A stretch of DNA of 7,293 nucleotides from Rickettsia typhi (GTDB lineage: Bacteria > Pseudomonadota > Alphaproteobacteria > Rickettsiales > UBA1997). The translations under genes were made by a program, and so were the position numbers. Below, in pieces: positions 5,512 to 7,293 of this stretch (position 1 is its first letter; every line of letters begins with the position of its first letter). Location of the stretch: the NCBI GenBank assembly GCA_945906835.1, contig CAMDRL010000063.1:1-7293 (forward strand), given 5' to 3'. The notes below the pieces were generated by a model. It had not been told where the DNA came from and ran no database searches. It worked only from the letters and a program-made list of their open reading frames with translations.

Positions 5512-7002
5512 GTGATCAAAGCTAGAGACCTTTCAATTTCATTTTCTGGACGCGAAGTTTTTCGTGATGTTAGTTTTATTATCAATGCCCGCGAAAAAGT
5601 TGGCTTAATTGGTAAAAATGGTAGCGGAAAAAGTACTTTTCTAAAATTAATTTTAGGACAATTAGAAGCCGATAGCGGCGGCGTGGAAATTCCTCGTGGT
5701 TACAGAATTGGGCATTTAGAGCAGCATATTCATTTTACTCACAATACAGTTTTAGAAGAAATTTGCAGCGTTTTACCTATGGACCGCGAACATGAAGGTT
5801 GGAAAGGTGAAAATATTTTATATGGCTTAGGCTTTACTTATGAAGACTTGGAAAAAGATCCAAAAAACTTTTCTGGCGGTTATCAAGTTAAATTAAATTT
5901 AGCGAAATTGCTTTTGATTGAACCTCAAATGTTGCTTTTAGATGAACCAACCAACTATTTAGATATTCACTCAATTCGCTGGTTGAAAGAATTTTTGAAT
6001 GAATGGCGCGGCGAATTAATTTTGATTACACATGATCGCGCCTTTATGGATAGCGTGATTACACATACTTTGATTATTCATCGCAATGAGTTCAAAAAAC
6101 TTTCTGGCACAACTAAAGGTGTAAGAGAAAAAATTGCGCTGGAAGAAGAAATGTATGAAAAAACCAGAGTTAACGAAGATAAACAAAGACAAAAAACTCA
6201 AGAATGGATTGATCGCTTTGGCTCAAAAGCCAGTCAGGCAAGCCGTGTGCAGTCGCGAGTTAAAATGTTGGAAAAACAAGATGTGAAAGAAAAATTGGCG
6301 CATGTTGAAACTTTAGATTTTGAATTCAGTCATTCTCTTTACGCCAGCAAAGAAAATATGATTGAAGCCGAAGATTTAACTTTTGGCTATTCTGATGATT
6401 TATTGTTAATTCAAAAACTTGCTTTCAAAGTTGCTAATGGCGACAAAATTTGCGTGATTGGAAAAAATGGTAAAGGTAAATCAACTTTGTTAAAGCTTAT
6501 AACTGGCGATTTGAAGCCACTTAAAGGTAATGTTAAAGTTAATGGTAAAGTTGAAATTGGTTATTTTGGTCAGATGAATATTGATCGCTTAGATCACAAT
6601 TCTTCAATTTATGAAGAGTTGCAAAGAGTTGATGAAAAAATTCCTCAAACCAGAGTGCGTCAGGTTTGCGGCAATATGATGTTTTCAAGTGATTTAGCTA
6701 AAAAGAAAATTGGCGTGTTGTCTGGTGGCGAAAAAAGTCGAGTTACTCTTGGAAAAATTTTGCTTAAAGGTGTGAATTTGCTATTACTTGATGAACCTAC
6801 AAATCACTTGGATATGGAATCTTGCGAATCTTTATTAGAAGCGATTAAAACTTTTGAAGGCGCGGTAATTATGGTTACGCATGATGAATCTTTCTTAAGA
6901 GAAGTGGCTAATAAGTTGATTATTTTTGATGATAATAAGGTTTTTGTTTTTGAAGATTCTTATGAATATTTCTTGAAAAGAGTTGGTTGGAAGGATCATT
7001 AG
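5512..7002 (+). CDS. ABC-F family ATPase, probable ribosome-associated translation factor
   Basis: This 496-residue soluble protein has two tandem ABC ATPase domains and no membrane segment, the layout of ABC-F proteins that bind the ribosomal E site. Domain 1 shows Walker A GLIGKNGSGKST (31-42), signature FSGGY (120-124), Walker B LLLDEPTNYLD (catalytic Glu145) and switch His174. Domain 2 shows GKNGKGKST (317-325), LSGGEKSR (403-410), LLLLDEPTNHLD (Glu428) and His457. The interdomain linker (about 195-265) is charged and helical, with RFGSKASQASRVQSRVKMLE typical of the family. The protein ends soon after domain 2, so it lacks the coiled C-terminal extension of Uup. Both ATP sites look intact. 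The start is GTG at 5512, placed exactly where family members begin (MIKARDLSISF); no ribosome binding site is evident. Housekeeping factor and antibiotic-resistance members cannot be told apart from motifs alone. Confidence 0.93.
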   Translation: MIKARDLSISFSGREVFRDVSFIINAREKVGLIGKNGSGKSTFLKLILGQLEADSGGVEIPRGYRIGHLEQHIHFTHNTVLEEICSVLPMDREHEGWKGENILYGLGFTYEDLEKDPKNFSGGYQVKLNLAKLLLIEPQMLLLDEPTNYLDIHSIRWLKEFLNEWRGELILITHDRAFMDSVITHTLIIHRNEFKKLSGTTKGVREKIALEEEMYEKTRVNEDKQRQKTQEWIDRFGSKASQASRVQSRVKMLEKQDVKEKLAHVETLDFEFSHSLYASKENMIEAEDLTFGYSDDLLLIQKLAFKVANGDKICVIGKNGKGKSTLLKLITGDLKPLKGNVKVNGKVEIGYFGQMNIDRLDHNSSIYEELQRVDEKIPQTRVRQVCGNMMFSSDLAKKKIGVLSGGEKSRVTLGKILLKGVNLLLLDEPTNHLDMESCESLLEAIKTFEGAVIMVTHDESFLREVANKLIIFDDNKVFVFEDSYEYFLKRVGWKDH

Positions 7003-7014
7003 ATTTAGTTATTA

Positions 7015-7207
7015 CCAAACGCGGTAATCTACCGCCCCCCCACCCCTCCTTATCAAGGAGGGGAGAATTTAAAACTTCCTCCTTATCAAGGAGGGGAACT
7101 AAAAGCATTTCCTCCTTATCAAGGAGGGGGATGCTTGAGCACCTAAATCGGATTAGTTCTCCTCCTTGATAAGGAGGGTTTAGGGGCGGTAGACCAAGCG
7201 CGTTTGG
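7015..7207. repeat. Composite palindromic repeat array downstream of the ABC-F gene
   Basis: The region is bounded by inverted arms: CCAAACGCG (7015-7023) with TCTACCGCCCC (7028-7038) on the left, and GGGGCGGTAGA (7183-7193) with CGCGTTTGG (7199-7207) on the right. Inside are three direct copies of CCTCCTTATCAAGGAGGGG at 7045-7063, 7078-7096 and 7111-7129, an exact 33-base period with 14-base AT-rich spacers. A fourth copy is inverted at 7161-7178. Each copy is a hairpin (CCTCCTT-ATC-AAGGAGG), and the third is extended by AGCAT/ATGCT (7104-7108, 7131-7135). The array starts 13 bases after the ABC-F stop and may serve as its transcription end. It fills most of the space between the two flanking genes and holds no plausible protein. 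Confidence 0.88.
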
Positions 7208-7213
7208 ACTTTA

Positions 7214-7293
7214 TTAAAATCGAGGTCTCAAACCAAAATCACCCAAAAACTCCTGCACCAAAGTCAACGCCGAAATCATTGCCGTATCCGCCC
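7214..7293 (-). CDS. Possible C-terminal end of an unidentified minus-strand gene
   Basis: One minus-strand frame is open from the window edge to a TAA at 7214-7216 and ends TLVQEFLGDFGLRPRF, an amphipathic helix-like tail that looks like a real protein terminus. Only about 25 residues are visible and I do not recognise the family. A competing minus-strand frame ends at TGA 7239-7241 with a glycine-rich tail (GNDFGVDFGAGVFG), so the frame choice is uncertain. If real, the gene converges on the ABC-F gene, and the palindromic array lies between the two stop codons. Confidence 0.4.
   Translation of the reverse strand, partial: ADTAMISALTLVQEFLGDFGLRPRF

Noticed and set aside
7045..7129. CRISPR array: three direct repeats at a constant 33-base period
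   Set aside because: Repeats are only 19 bases, spacers are 14 bases and similarly AT-rich, the fourth copy is inverted, and no cas gene is present. A palindromic repeat array explains it better.
6920..7169. Overlapping ORFs on both strands with repeated SLSRRG or PLLDKE motifs
   Set aside because: Both are translations of the CCTCCTTATCAAGGAGG array and the end of the ABC-F gene.

Overview
The window is an AT-rich stretch from a Gram-negative bacterium; an outer-membrane TonB-dependent receptor and a TonB-ExbB-ExbD system establish the envelope type. The low GC, an ankyrin-repeat protein and several families of dispersed palindromic repeats suggest a host-associated proteobacterium, perhaps an alphaproteobacterium of the Rickettsiales/Holosporales kind. 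That placement is an inference; there is no rRNA or other strong marker here.

Positions 122-4790 (minus strand) hold one iron-uptake locus, read from right to left: tonB, exbB, exbD, a 721-residue TonB-dependent siderophore receptor with a signal peptide, and a broken gene for a PepSY-type membrane protein. A promoter with a perfect TTGACA -35 box and a Fur-box-like sequence filling its spacer lies upstream of tonB, which fits iron-repressed transcription of the group. exbB and exbD overlap by one base and are probably translationally coupled. TonB, ExbB and ExbD would energise the receptor from the inner membrane. The PepSY protein is usually associated with siderophore receptors, but here its reading frame is displaced by two opposite one-base shifts and it ends inside a palindromic element.

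Positions 4973-7002 (plus strand) hold two genes divergent from the iron locus: a small ankyrin-repeat protein and a two-domain ABC-F ATPase that probably acts on the ribosome. The last 80 bases may carry the C-terminal end of another minus-strand gene, not identified.

Four unrelated repeat sequences sit between genes: a 129-bp imperfect palindrome at the left edge (1-129), a GC-rich inverted pair between exbD and the receptor (2842-2916), a GC-richer repeat fragment between exbB and tonB (about 4061-4111), and a composite palindromic array after the ABC-F gene (7015-7207). No complete novel defence or mobile system is visible. The most noteworthy points are the decaying PepSY gene, the Fur-type promoter architecture and the repeat insertions inside an otherwise intact iron operon.
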